This document shows positions 22,093 through 33,916 of a stretch of 64,000 bases of DNA, piece by piece. The position numbers and the translations under genes were made by a program. Origin of the DNA: Tetragonia tetragonoides (lineage: Eukaryota > Streptophyta > Magnoliopsida > Caryophyllales > Aizoaceae); NCBI GenBank assembly GCA_038025085.1, contig CM076154.1, positions 26,217,501 to 26,281,500 of the forward strand, read 5' to 3'. The notes under the pieces are model-generated. The model saw nothing but the letters and a program-made list of their open reading frames with translations, searched no databases and had not been told where the DNA came from. Positions within the stretch are counted from its first letter, which is position 1, and each line of letters opens with the position of its first letter.

Positions 22093-23721
22093 AATAGTCT
22101 TCAAAAGTACCCTCCCCACACCCAAGCCCATCTGCTCTCTGGGCCTAAAGAACATACACCAAGATAAGAAATAAACCTTCTTCCCCCCATCAGCTCCTGA
22201 CTACAAGAAGTGCCTCATCATTTCCTCAGCCTCGCTGGCAACTGATATTTATTAATTGACAACACCCCGCTGAGAGGCTGTTTTCAACAAAAGGAGCTAT
22301 CTCCAATACAATTCAGTTATAATAGTGCTCGGTGAATAAGAAGCAGATCTTATATCATAGATTATGGAGTCATCCACTTAAGAATGTCGGTCTTGTGACA
22401 CCATATCAGCTGATATTTTTTCTTTAGCATATGGTATGGTTTCCAACTCCAAGGAAGCAAAAAAAGTTAAATACAGCATTCACCAGTGACAAATTATTTT
22501 AACACATGAATCCAGATCTACATTCATGATGTAATTCTGTCCCATCATGTATCTGTCTACTAATCACTACAGGAATTTTGCAGCAGTCAGCATAGTGGTG
22601 GACCTGGTGGCAGGCAGGAGGTTTTGTTCCACCTAGATGTGACTGGGATTCAGCTATGCTTGTTCTGATGTAGATAAGTTTCCTTCTGGACGTGAAAAAG
22701 CACAAAACATCTGAATTTTTTTTACACTACGCTTTGTGAAGTGGCTTCTACAAACTACTTCCAGGAATGGCCAACTCCCTACAACCTAATGCATGAAGCT
22801 ATAGGTGACTACTGACAATACTGACAAGGAAAATCTAAAGTTGGTAGCCTTTAGTATGACAACAATCGAAGATCTACCACTTCGAAAATGCATCATAAAA
22901 AATCCAAACTGCGTAACATAGGTTCCAAGCAATACAAGAGTACCTTTCAAAATTTACGTATGCAAGATGATATGACACAAGAATCTCGCATAGTGAAGAA
23001 ACTATTCCTCCCAAACAGAGGGAACCATCCTCACTCAACCATGTCAAGAATGTTGTTTTGAAATATGGCCACTGATTGTTCCGTGAAAAAATGCACATAG
23101 ATTTGCTAATGGAGCAGAATTAAATTAATCGACCACGTTCCAGATACCAGCATTACATAACATTTTTTTAGAAGCAACGGAACAACCATAAAGAGTTGAG
23201 CTTGACCATATTATAGCCATTAACAGATGTTGTAGATTACAAATTTACAATAATGTATCCTGATAATAATATAACTCCATATACAAGATCACCATGATAT
23301 CTTCGAACAGCATTGAAATAAATAACTATAACAAATATAGTAAGATAACGATATCTTGAATTTGTTCTAGTTTGATGTCCTTCTCTGTAAGATATTTGAG
23401 TGTTTCTCCGTCACCAAGAAGGGGAGTGATGTGGATTGCTAATGCTTGATAACAAAATATTACCATTAGGACACACAGCTGTGCTAATAAGGCATCTTTC
23501 TTATGCTGGCATTATTCAATCAGTTACTTGTATCTTGTTTTGTATCAATGTGTACTAGGCAAGTGTCTTCGTGATACCTCATTATGTGAATAAAGATAGT
23601 GGACAAAGAGTCTAGGGATTTTGTTTGGGGGTCTACAGTTGATAAAATAAGGGTTCCCTTGCTAATTGGAAAGATGATTGTCGTCCTAGACAACAAGGAG
23701 GCTTTTATTCAGATACGATAT
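22093..23721. other. Intergenic stretch, nothing recognised
   Basis: This AT-rich stretch of 1.6 kb has only short random ORFs. I see no coding similarity, no terminal repeats and no RNA gene. Confidence 0.5.
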
Positions 23722-23856
23722 TCAATCTTTGCCTAACTAATCTCATGGGCCCTAAAGTCAACGACCAGGAAAACTTTCATTCGCCCTAAGGGGGCTTAAA
23801 TTGGAACCTCAGGAATAGATCGTCAGAGGTCTTATCAGCTCAGCTACCCACTCATA
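23722..23856 (-). mobile_element. tRNA-derived SINE, copy 2 (same family, degraded)
   Basis: The minus strand reads GGGTAGCTGAGCTGATAAGA, then a degraded B-box (GGTTCCAATTT), then TTTTCCTGGTCGTTGACTTT and GGGCCCATGAGATTAGTTAG. These match copy 1 block by block (there CTCCTGGTCGTTAACTGAGG and GGCCATGGGATTAGTCAAG). The poly(A) tail is not preserved. Its 5' end abuts the L1 fragment. Confidence 0.7.
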
Positions 23857-25135
23857 GCTAAATGGCATTGGGACGAAACTATATGGCAGAGGAAACTCAT
23901 GGAAAGTTATGGGATCAGACAGCAGTGGGGAAAAGGGCTCCCTTTGGATCAACTGGATCCGTGAAATTCATTTGAAAGAAGCTTATTCTTGGAATTACAC
24001 ACCTAAAGCTGATGCCTGTCGGTATTGGACTTATGGCAGATGAACCAAAAATTCCAAAAGTACTAACTATATAACCCTCATCCTATAAAGCTCTTTGGTG
24101 ATATCCTATTGCCCATAATAGCACAATTGTCTTAATGGTTTGCAACGACAGGCAGGCTGCTTAGAAGAGAGAGGCTTTCACCTGGGTGCTCTGCTCCCAT
24201 TTCTGACAGTATCATGGACTCTGTAGTGTATACTTCAGGCATTGCTGAAACTCAGAAGTACCTCTATTTTTAGTTGCCCTGGTCTAAACAGCGATGGACA
24301 GTATGAAAAGTTCGCTGCATATTCGCACTTGGACTTGTCACTTTGTACAGGTTAAGATATGGTTAAGAAACAGAAATATTAGCTCACCTAGCGGAATTTT
24401 CTATTCTTCTACACCTATGCTTGCTGCTACTTTCTCCCAGAAGGTCAGACATGGTATGCAAAGAACCAGGTATGATTCCAAGGGATTACTGATCACTCCA
24501 AGAGATTGGAAAGGTCAGATGACAGTTGGTTACCTCCCCCTTTAGGTTGGATTTGTATCAATATTGATGGTTCTTCGCAAGGGAAGCCAGGAGCAGCAGG
24601 ATGTGGGGGTATTATAAGAAGCTCTCATGGAGACATTATAGCATGTTTTCTGTTGATATTGGGATAATGGATTCCAATGAGGCTGAAATTAATGGTATCT
24701 AGAATGGATTGTCTATGCTAACGCAACAAGAGGATTGGAAGCAGCTTAGAGTGCAAATTCAGAGTGATTCTGTGAATGCAATAACCTGGATCAATAATCA
24801 TAAACAGAGACCTTGGAAATTGTGGAAACTTTTTGGTGACATTTGATTCTATAGTTTCTTCCTTAGCTGGTTTTCAAATCAATCATGTAATTAGAGAGAA
24901 AAACAGAGAGGCTGATGTACTTGCAAAAAAAGGGGTTGGAAGAGGGGACCCTTTATATGCATGGGTGTAATTGTCTGATAGATAAGAGGGTTTTTTTTTT
25001 TGGTTTTGGAACCTCTGTATAGTAAGATTGACAATGATTGTATGAGGGCTCTAAGGGCTCTAGGGCATGGATAGGTTGACTTTTTTGGCAATAAGTTGCC
25101 TAAAAAAAATTTATTTCGTTGTGCAAAAAAAAAAA
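23857..25135 (+). mobile_element. L1-type LINE, 3' fragment (RT zinc region and RNase H)
   Basis: The first 200 bp translate to KGSLWINWIREIHLKEAYSW and YTPKADACRYW, the region after RT in plant L1 ORF2. From about 24545 the RNase H domain follows: CINIDGSSQGKPGAAGCGGI, IIRSSHGDII, NEAEINGI, IQSDSVNAITWINNHKQRPW and NHVIREKNREADVLAKKGVG. The four acidic residue positions are largely visible. Stops and frameshifts break the reading frame. The fragment ends with A-rich runs at about 25107 and 25124-25135, probably the 3' end. The same LINE class is present on the other strand at 61-64 kb. Confidence 0.82.
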
Positions 25136-27299
25136 GGTAAGATTGAAAGGAAAAACCATCACTCAACAAGATTTCAAGTTATGAAGTCTACTCTGTAAAT
25201 TCCGTTCAGTGCTGCTTGTTATAGGGGAGAAGAAAAAAAAAATACAATTACAGGTTTGAGTTAAAACTCTATGGTCTGTCTCCTAGTGCTGCATGGCTGA
25301 GAGGTCTACATGTGGATTAGCAGTAGGGTATGCCATGCTTACTGTGCATATTGGTTTGGTTTGCTTTGCTTTGGGGTATGATGCCCTAAGCTTGAAGCCT
25401 ATGCCTCCTGGTTCAAATGTGGGACTATTCCCACATACAGCACTGTCCCTTCAGTTTCTCGCATAAGTGAAGCTTTTCAGAGACTCACCCGCTCCTTGTT
25501 CATAGCGTGTTCCCCAATAGGGGTTTTTGTACCTACTATCTTGCATATAAATATTTTTTCTTTTGGTAATATGAAAGTAGTATAAAATTTACCAAGAAAA
25601 AGGAAAAAAAAATCCTGTCGAATTGGATTTTGCCAGTTATTAAGTTATCCTTAAGAACCCCCCCCCCCCCCAATAAACAGGATATGGTTAATGTTATGCG
25701 ACCATATTGGCGACAAGATTGATGACTGAAAGATTAAGAACTATGATATGCGACCAACAGGGAGTTATCAAGTGTAAAAAGCATAGAATTACCATGGAAG
25801 AAATGTTAATTCCTGAGACTGGATTATTTTCAAAAGTGATTGTGCCTTAAGTTGAAGAGACTGCTCCAAAGCAGCTGGTCATGAATCTGAATGAGTTTGA
25901 TTAGAGAAAGAGCATTGGTCGATTTGAGAGTTTACGCCTATATCCCCCTATTGGGCACCTTCACTCTGATATCCTAGATTTTTCGAGCTTTCTTTCTGCC
26001 TAAGCAGGAGGGAATCAGATGGCTGTGATGACACAGCCAATGACAAGACACAACCAAGGGTGAGCCTATGCTGCAGTATAAACACTGATTGCTCGCGGAG
26101 CTGGAGCATAACATAAATGGACGGTTCAATGGAACCATAAAGTAGCCAGAAAGAGTGGTGGTAGCACAATGACAGAAGATTGGCCTTCAAAAGCAAGAAT
26201 GGTCTAAATACAAACTCATACTTGAATTTGTGACTAAGCTCATCTCTCAATGTCTTGCTTTGTTTTGGTAAACTAACTTTACAATCCCCAATATATTCCC
26301 CTATCTAATCCCCACATAACAAACATGGTAATGGGATTAACTATACAAATTTCCTATCCCCTCAACACAAATCCCATCCCCATCCACATAGTCTCACAAT
26401 CTCATTCCCACTTTCCAAACACCCTCCTATTCTTTTGTTCAGAGTTGTACTTATAACTTTATCAATTTCAGTTTTTATTTTTTGATGAACATCACCATTG
26501 CTGAAGTATGAATATCGATGTTTCCAGCGTTCTAATGTCGGTCTTTGATAAGTACTTTGTAGGAAATAGAAGCATTTGAAAACTAAATATACAGTGGCAG
26601 AGAATGGAAGTGGTAAAGCCACTCATTGCTTATTTCCCTTCACTCACAATAAATAATGTGCCCCAAGCTTATTAACTATCTTGCATAGTGTTCTCGAAAA
26701 CTTCGATTTAATTCATTCAGGAATGAACCTACTATGTTAAAAAGAAAGATACATAAACATATCAAATGGTACAGAAATTATGAGTAAGAATGAGAATTCT
26801 GCCTCCAATATACTAACCAGGCTAGCTCGAGAACAAGAATTTAGAATGAAAACAATATATACCAAAAAGTTCAACAAAAAGGAAAGACAGACAGCGACCC
26901 AACAAGGTTAAAAATATCGAATATAAATAACCAAAACGAACTTCTCAAACTCGTTGACATGAATGAAGACAATAAAATTTGACTATGTACCTAAAGTGGA
27001 AAGAGGAGGCGACTGAAGAAGCCATTAACAACTCTTGAGCCTGAGCCGAGCTTCCAATAGGCGTGAGGTTTGAAATCCCAACCCTCTCTGTGTTCCACCA
27101 CTCGGTCACTCCGTCTAATCCAGTTTTATCCACTCTATGGGTTTATTTTATCAATTGATGGAGAGACCCCACATTGGCACCCCACATTGTAGAAGAAAAA
27201 TAATGGGCTCTTGTTTTATGGCAAATAATAATGGGCTTTCTTTGGGTAAGTAGAAATTGGCCTAAATCTTCGACCATTAGGTTCAGCTCCACCTGTTGG
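25136..27299. other. Intergenic stretch, nothing recognised
   Basis: This is about 2.2 kb of AT-rich sequence with short random ORFs. A C run lies at 25659-25670. The part near 26290-26410 (CCCCATCC-rich) looks like a small MITE, but no inverted ends could be paired. Confidence 0.4.
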
Positions 27300-28480
27300 A
27301 CTGCCCAAATTTGACTTTTCTTTTTTCTTTTTTAAGTTTAAAATTTTGGTCATCGTATACAAAATGTCAAACGATTGGCTAAAGTCGTCTAACTTGGTCA
27401 ACTTTGATAGGTGAAATGACCATGTTGCTCTTAATAGTTTTTTGGGAAAAAATTTGAAAATAAAATTTAAAAAAGAAATTTTTTTCACTGTGCACAAAAT
27501 ACCCAATAGATTCTAAAACTTGAGTGGTACGGTACCTTGTGCACAAGCACAACTACAGAAGTTCGTTGTTATTCTACACATTTTTTGTTTCCGAAAACAA
27601 CGGTTATTTATGACGTTGGTTGCAGGCTAAATAATGACCAAATGTGCATCTTTTCTCACCCCCAAATCACTCCATTTTCCACCTCCAAACTATTTTTAAG
27701 TTGTGAGTTTTGAATTCTTAGTAATTTCTTCCCCTCAAGTTTTCAATACTTTAATGTCATTTGTTCTATTATTTTGTAGGTTCAAGTATGAACTATTATG
27801 GAAGTTCAAGTGGTTTCCAAGGAATCCAAGTTCCAAACAAGTATTGTACTAGTTGTAGACCTCCCAAACAAGATGAAATAAAGTCATCTGAGTCGGACCT
27901 TAACCCAAATACGTTTAATTACAAATGTAATACTTGTTCATTGTTCCAATGGTGTAGGCCCTTACACATTGTGGATATAGAAACCCATGGACAAGTCAAT
28001 CAACCTAGTAGAATGTCCAAAATTCAAATGGATTTGGTGCAACAAAGAATTGATGAGAAAAATAATCCATAGATGATGTAGAAGATACCATGGGTGAGAA
28101 GAGACCATTGGTGAAATGACGCTAGTTCCATATTTCTAACCGTTGGTTTCAGAAATAGAGACTTCACACGATAACAACAAACTTTTAGAGTTGTGCACAT
28201 GGTACCCCTCATGTTTTAGGATCTAGTGGGTAATTTTTGCACAATGAAAACTAGAAATTCAAAATAAAAATATTTTTAATATTTGTATTTCTTATTTTTC
28301 CTCATATTAAGGGCAAAATGGTCATTACACCTTTCAAAATTGACCAAGTTAGACGGTGTTAACCAGCAATTTGTTAGACAGAATTTCAAACTTGATGGTT
28401 ATTTCATACAAAGTTTAAAAAACAATGGGTATCCCGTTTAAAAGTGCAAACTTTGAGAGTACATTATGAAATTTTCGTTT
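27300..28480. mobile_element. Non-autonomous Mutator-like element with long terminal inverted repeats
   Basis: The left arm (about 27340-27615) and right arm (about 28125-28420) match as inverted repeats over roughly 280 bp. Examples on the left are GTCTAACTTGGTCAACTTTG, TACCCAATAGATTCTAAAAC, CCTTGTGCACAA and CAACGGTTA. Each has its complement in reverse order on the right. Long TIRs around a short interior without transposase fit a Mutator-like (MULE) or Pack-MULE structure. The outermost ends and the 8-11 bp target duplication could not be fixed by eye. The interior holds a zinc-finger ORF. Confidence 0.75.
27768..28072 (+). CDS. GRF-type zinc-finger-like ORF inside the MULE (captured exon?)
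   Basis: The first ATG after a splice-acceptor-like TTATTTTGTAG is at 27788 (MNYYGSSSGFQG); the frame is open to the stop at 28072, about 94 residues. The pattern KYCTSCRPPKQDE, then ESDLNPNTFNYKCNTCSLFQ and W matches the plant GRF zinc finger (C-x-C, then a conserved N-P, F, C, and C-x-F-F-x-W). GRF fingers bind nucleic acids and are often carried by plant transposons. The flanking acceptor site suggests an exon picked up from a cellular gene or from a longer element. No upstream coding exon is visible, and expression is not shown. Confidence 0.55.
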
Positions 28481-28936
28481 TTTTAGGGGGGGGGATTAAA
28501 ATATGTTTTGGTTGATGCGTGCCAAACAACATTAAGGGCCCGTTTGGTCTACTTTCGACCAACTTCTACTTCTCCCACATTAATTATGGTAAAGAAGTTG
28601 AAATAAAGCTGCAATTTGACGAGTAGTAGAATCTACAATAATTGGACTAGAATACAAGGTACAATTTGTAACTTCTTATTTTACTTCCATATCTAGTTTT
28701 TTCTCAACTTGTAGAAGTTGAAAGTAGAGGCGGCAGTTGATGAAAAGGGGGTGGGAAAGAACAAATATGGAAGGAGAAGTTGAAATTTGCAGGAGGTTGG
28801 ACAATTGGCACCTAAACCATTCTTTGGTTAAATATCGGGCTATGCATGAATCATCTTTGTGTCAGTCAGTTATGCTTTGTGGCGATGTCGCGTCAAGTTG
28901 TGCCGCCTCATTTTAAAGATCGACCTAGGTCCCAGG
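28481..28936. other. Spacer with a hAT-like end motif
   Basis: No gene is seen. AAGGGCCCGTTTGGT at about 28534 is a common start of hAT-type MITEs, but I find no inverted partner. Confidence 0.35.
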
Positions 28937-30280
28937 TCCACACCACAAAAAAGTGTCGTCAAATGTCCCCAAACGCCTGATGATGAAATCAATAATTTAT
29001 ATACCTATTTACTATTATGCTTTGATAGATAAATGAGATCTCATGTGTTCTCAAAGTTTCATTCATTTCCACTTCATTCAAAATCCCCTTTCAATATCTT
29101 TTAGTCGCTTTCTTCCGTGTCAAAATACGATTCCGCACCTAAAATTTATGGTAAAATGAAGTTAATGGTTAAAACAGATGTACCCGAATACTGCAGACCG
29201 TGATTCTAGCCCATTTCGGAGCGAGTTTGTTTGGTTTAATTAATTTGAAAAACTTACATTTATGGATTCTTTATTCAAATTGCTTTCCAATGACATATCA
29301 AGAATCCACACCACATTTCAAACAAGGAGTTACGAGCCCAACATTGATTGGTGCTTTCGAATATATCTCAAGATACACCAAATATTTGGCCATGAAACCA
29401 ACTCCATTTAAAACTAGACTTAATAAGTTTTCCGTCGAATCTTGTATCAATTTAAACAGCCAACGACCCTCACGCGGCCCTGCTTCTAGAAGCCTCTGGG
29501 CCGCCAGCGGCCCTGACCCTACTTGGCTGTTTATAGACTTTTTCCCTCTGGATGACATCCCACGACTCTATCTCTTCACCCGTCAACCCTACTCCGTCCA
29601 CTATAAATACAGCCATTGACCCCCGCATTCAAAACAAAGTCTTTTCGTAGACAATTCTATTTTCAGGGTTATTGACACTGAGTTACCCCCTCTTTCTTTG
29701 CTTCAAATTTATTTTACTATTCTTTGCTAAATAGCCTATAGTTCAGGTATTAAACTCTTGAGGGTTTAAATCAAATTAGTTGCCTACTTGTTTATTTTCT
29801 AGTCGTTACAATATAAAAATCATGTTAATCATGATATTTATTGCTTCCTAAATATTGTCTTGAATTCTATAAATCAAGCATGTTTTGTCGTTGTGCTTCT
29901 CAACTTGTCAATCAAAATGCATGTCAAATATGGGTATATAATAATTGTTTTCATTGTGTGATGAACCAATTAATAGTCTAATTTAGGTTGTTAATCCGGT
30001 TTTGTATGGGAATTTTGTCATTAATGTATTAAGCAAACTTGAGTTAGTAGAGGCCGTCATAAAAGGGCGAGTTGGGTGCCTAAGACCTTCCCAATTCGTA
30101 CATTCGCCCCCTAACCTTTATTCTTGGGTACTCATATGTCCTATATGAACGAGAGTCTTTCTAAAAATATAAGTAGTTCAATTTTCCCGCTACTGGGTCA
30201 TCCCTTCGTTTGTCCCTTTAATAAAGTGTTGGTAGCAGAATTTTGGAGCCTTTCATATTTTTTATTTAACGGTTTATATA
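28937..30280 (+). repeat. Diverged M-family LTR, plus orientation (solo or truncated)
   Basis: This copy aligns block by block with the LTR at 47022-48587. It has the CGATGATGAAA start region, the AAGGAGTTACGAGCCCAACA stretch and GGGCCGCCAGCGGCCCTG upstream of a TATA-like CTATAAATACAGCC. The conserved U5 box GGGCGAGTTGGGTGCCTAAG lies near 30066. The match stops near 30280, before a normal LTR end, and there is no internal region beside it. It is older than the other copies. The longest ORF across it (29200-29619) has no support. Confidence 0.75.
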
Positions 30281-30384
30281 ACATATGCACTTGGTACATA
30301 TGTTAAGGCTCAATTAATGCTAAAATGTTTCCTTAATTATCTAACGATAATTAATTGTGCTCACACACACAATTTTTAACTATT

Positions 30385-31730
30385 TGTAAGGACCCCGGAT
30401 TTTCGTCCAATCCTTTTTTATATGTATTGGTTTCCACGGAGTACGTCCTTATAGAAAATTTGTAAGTTGGGGGTTTAGATAAGTTCAAGGGACCATCGAG
30501 TTAGAAAAGATTTTGTAAAGACTTGAATTGAATAAAAATCATGAAAGAGGTCACAAATCTGCTATTGGCGTTTTATCGAAGGGACAAACCGAACTGACAA
30601 TCCGTAGGGACAACCCAATAGCGCGATAAATGAACTAATCATGGTTTTAGAAAGACTCTCACTTATATAGAACATATAAGTACCCAAGAATAAAGGGTTC
30701 GGGGGAGAAGGTACGAGGTGGGAAGATGTTAGGCACCCAACTCACCCGTATTATGAAGGCCTCTACTAACTCAAGTTTGCTTAATAATTTAAAGACATAG
30801 TTCCCATGCAAAATCGGATTAACAACCTAGACTTAGACTATTAATTGGTTCATCACAAGCATCACATCATTTATTTTTAATCCTTATTTAGACATGCATT
30901 CGATTTACAAGTTGGGCAGCACAACGACTATACAAACAATATTTAGGAAGCAATAAAAATATTATTCTAGCATGATATCTACATTATGACTATTGGAAAA
31001 TAAACAATTAGGCATTTAATTTAATTTGACCCTTCTGGAATTTGTACCTGAACTGTATGCTATATTTGACAAGAATAGTAAAATACGATTTCAAGTTTGG
31101 AAGAAAGAGGAAGAAGCTCAGAGTCAATACTACTGAGAATAAAGGGTGTCAACTGTAGACTGTGTGTTTTGAACTTAGGGAGGAGGGTTGTATTTATAGG
31201 CGTAGGGAAGTAGGGTTGGACGGCTGAAAATGAGCTAAAAATCGGATTGGGCTTGAAAAATGAGTTGGGCTAGAAGTAAGGTTCAGCGCCTCTAGTGGCC
31301 CTGGTCAAGGCCACTAGCGGCCCTGGGATTTTGGTCAGCGCTGCTAGCGAACCTCCCAGGGCCGCTGACGGCTGTTAGTTGCCAGTTGGATGTCGTCGCA
31401 TAATGACGACATCCAGTATATTTTTATTTTCCGGAGAAATTTTAGTATTCCGAAAAATATGAAAAGACCGTTTTAACCTTGGGCGGTAAAAGACGGTTCT
31501 ACCACTGAATCGTAACTTGGCGAGGGGAGTCAGAAAGGGGCATGAGAGGTGTCGTTGGAAAGCTCTTAAACAGGGCTTTTGAATGAGCTTGGAATAAAGG
31601 AGTGTTTAGAGAAAAAACCTGAGACCTTATCTTGACTATTAAAGCAAAAATAGTGTTTATGTTTATAAATTACTCCTTTCATCATCCTGCTTTTGCGAAG
31701 AAATCTGAAGGCGTTTTTTTGGCGTCTATA
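30385..31730 (-). repeat. M1 element 3' LTR (minus orientation)
   Basis: It starts TGTAAGGACCCCGG at 30385 and ends GGCGTCTATA at 31730; the last bases are CTATA where the M2 copy has CTACA. The inner flank GAAGCCCCCACTTTGATC read on the minus strand is the polypurine tract. It has the U5 box near 30690-30760 and GC modules near 31285-31375. It is in opposite orientation to the LTR at 28937-30280. Confidence 0.88.
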
Positions 31731-33418
31731 GAAGCCCCCACTTTGATCGAGCTTGAGTAAAAGCGAAGATCAAAGTACTCCGAAGACGACATGCAGGATG
31801 CTGATATGCACATGGTGTGTGAGAGTGTACAGTATGTATGCATATGAAGACAAACATGAGTTGGAACATGCTCGTAGCGTGCTAAGACTTCTTCCCTGTG
31901 AACACAAGAGAAAACAAAGGTTATGGTAGCAGGATAGAACACCGCTCGTAGATGGTCTAAATGTCTGCTAGAGGACCTGTATTCAGAGTGAATGAAAAAG
32001 TTAGTAATACTTTGAGAATGATCAACGTGGAGTGCTTCGACAAAGAGTGACTAAACACCGCTCGGCGGATGTCGAGATTTCGTCCCTGTACGAGAAACGA
32101 AAAGGTCAACGAGACAACGCGATTAAAAATAACGGCTGTAAAAATGGTCAGTAACATGAGAGTGAATAGTATAAATGCTTTATCGAGCAAACAGTGACTA
32201 AGCACTACCCGGCGGATGCCGAGATTCCGTCCCTGCACAAGAAACGAAAGGCCGACGAGACAACGCGATCAAAATGACGGCTGTAAAATGGTTAAAACAA
32301 ATGAACAGTTTAAATGCAATAGCTTAAGCAATCATTGACTGAAACATATAAAAAATAATGGATAGTATAACTGCAACAATTTAAGCGATCATTAACTGGC
32401 ACAAAATAAGTAACCTCGCAGAAGGGACAGTTTAACCGCAATAGCTCAAGCGATCATTGACTGACCCCAAATATGTAGTCTCGCAGGAGGACAGTTTAAC
32501 CGCAATAGCATAATCGATCATTGACTGACCCAAAATTTGTAATATTGAGCTGTTTGGTAAGGCCGATAGATTTTCCAGGCTTTAAAAATAATTTTGGCAT
32601 TTTGGGCGGTAAGAGTTGTCACAGTGTAGATCCGAGTTTCAGTATCTAGGACCTGCAAAAATAAACGGGTTAGTTTTACCAGAAAATAGTTGGTACCGTA
32701 AAATGAGTCAACTGTCGAATTTGAATTTTGTGGGCCAGAGTGTTTTGCTCCCGTGCGCTTGGTACTAATATTTGCCGCAAATGAACTGAAATAACAAACT
32801 TTGGACTAAAGAAAGGGTCGTGGGACAGCGAGTGAGGCCCACGTGTGCAGACCCGCAGGGCCGCTAGCGGCGCTGGGCTTGAGCAGAATAAAATGGCTTC
32901 ATCGATTTTTTTTTTTCTTTTCGTGTGCCATTCTTCTTCTTGGCCGAGCATAATTATTGAGAGCAAATTTCGAGCATTCCTCTATTGTTGAGTGCTCCAC
33001 TTTGCTTGAGGTAAGTCGATTCTTGACCGAATTCTTCGGTTTTTGTCTTGAACTTGCTTATTTTTCCGCCTAGTTGCTGAATTTTGGGTTGCATTGTTGA
33101 ATGTGTGCTTGTTTTTTGCGAATCTGAAACCTTAAATTTTCCACTTGTAGAGAGAGAAAGCTTCATTGTACTCCCATCGCTCCCGCAGACAAAGGAAAAC
33201 GTACCATGGGTGAGGAGGAGTATGACCGGGACCTTTTCCGTTCTGGGCTTCCCTCCTCTAGTGCACCTCCGACTAGTTACGCGGATGGAGCTCGACTGTA
33301 TCAGGATTCATTTATGCGGCTGGACTGGCGCCCGATTGGGGTTTGGAACCGCAGTATTTTATTACCTGATAGGCAGAGTCATCTGTCTAACTTGGAGCTG
33401 ACATAGTTTCTGACTTCT

Positions 33419-33455
<37 letters not shown>

Positions 33456-33916
33456 CTGTTCAGTATATTTTTTTTGAGCTGAAAATTGGAACTGTTAGTG
33501 CTTCGACACACGAACAAATTGGGACTTGTACTGGATTGGTGGTCAGCTGTATATAATTTGTGTAGAATTATTTTAGCTATATTTCTAGTATATGGGGTGT
33601 CAAGGAAAATTCGTTTGTTGGCTAGGGTGTTGGAGTCTTGTTGCACGCTCATGGGGCTACCTCCCATTGGGCTATGATGCTGGAGACTTTTTCAGTGGGA
33701 GCTAGAAACTTGGTACTGGGCTCGGGTCTTGACCATTTCTTGACTGTTATCCCTGCTTGTCACTCCGTGGATTTTAGGATCATTGCTAGGGGGCTATTGG
33801 AGAGGTTTTAGGATTCCACGAACACTTTCCACACGCCTGTAGGAGAGATGTTCCCTACCCCTTATTAGTTTGTTGCGCTGATGGGGATATCCTTTAGAGG
33901 GCGACGTATTCGGTAC
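31731..33916 (-). mobile_element. M1 element internal region, cut by the Tat element
   Basis: This is colinear with M2 bases 52246-54380. It contains the polypurine tract, a block with ACACCGCTCGGCGGATGTCG present in two versions (about 31985-32140 and 32160-32290) where M2 has one, the ~65-bp tandem repeats (about 32330-32560), a GC-rich promoter-like module at 32850-32885 and the 5' part of an antisense PMD gene. The match to M2 ends at 33916 exactly where the Tat LTR starts. The missing half is not found in this window. Confidence 0.85.
33176..33916 (+). pseudogene. Plant mobile domain (PMD) gene, 5' part, in M1 (antisense to the element)
   Basis: This matches the PMD gene of M2: EEEYDRDLFRSGLP and DWRPIGVWNRSILLPDRQSH in exon 1, a GT-AG-type intron (about 33401-33628, with a long T run at 33421-33454), and exon 2 starting with AHGATSHWAMMLE-like sequence. 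It is a fragment: the start codon position is ATC (33176), exon 2 has an in-frame TAG (ERF then stop), and the gene ends at the Tat insertion. The reading frame around LMGISFRGRRI is kept here while M2 has lost one base. PMD proteins of plants act in silencing of transposons (MAIN/MAIL1 type); a related branch is known to be carried by transposons. Confidence 0.75.

Noticed and set aside
22499..23098. Two minus-strand ORFs of about 70 codons in the intergenic region.
   Set aside because: They are of random length, have no domain and no codon or splice support.
23380..23640. A stretch with TTGTATCTTGTTTTGTATCA and GTGAATAAAGATAG that recalls the end of a Ty1/copia LTR.
   Set aside because: No TG...CA ends, no partner and no internal region could be found, so it was not annotated.
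25280..25430. A-box-like TGGCTGAGAGG and B-box-like GGTTCAAATGTGG that could be a tRNA or another SINE.
   Set aside because: The boxes are about 125 bp apart, there is no cloverleaf and no poly(A) tail.
28534..28800. GGGCCCGTTTGGT, a frequent start of hAT MITEs.
   Set aside because: No inverted partner and no 8-bp target duplication were visible, so it is left as a note in the spacer entry.
29200..29619. An ORF of 139 codons on the plus strand.
   Set aside because: It lies inside a diverged LTR copy, and the homologous LTRs do not keep the frame open.
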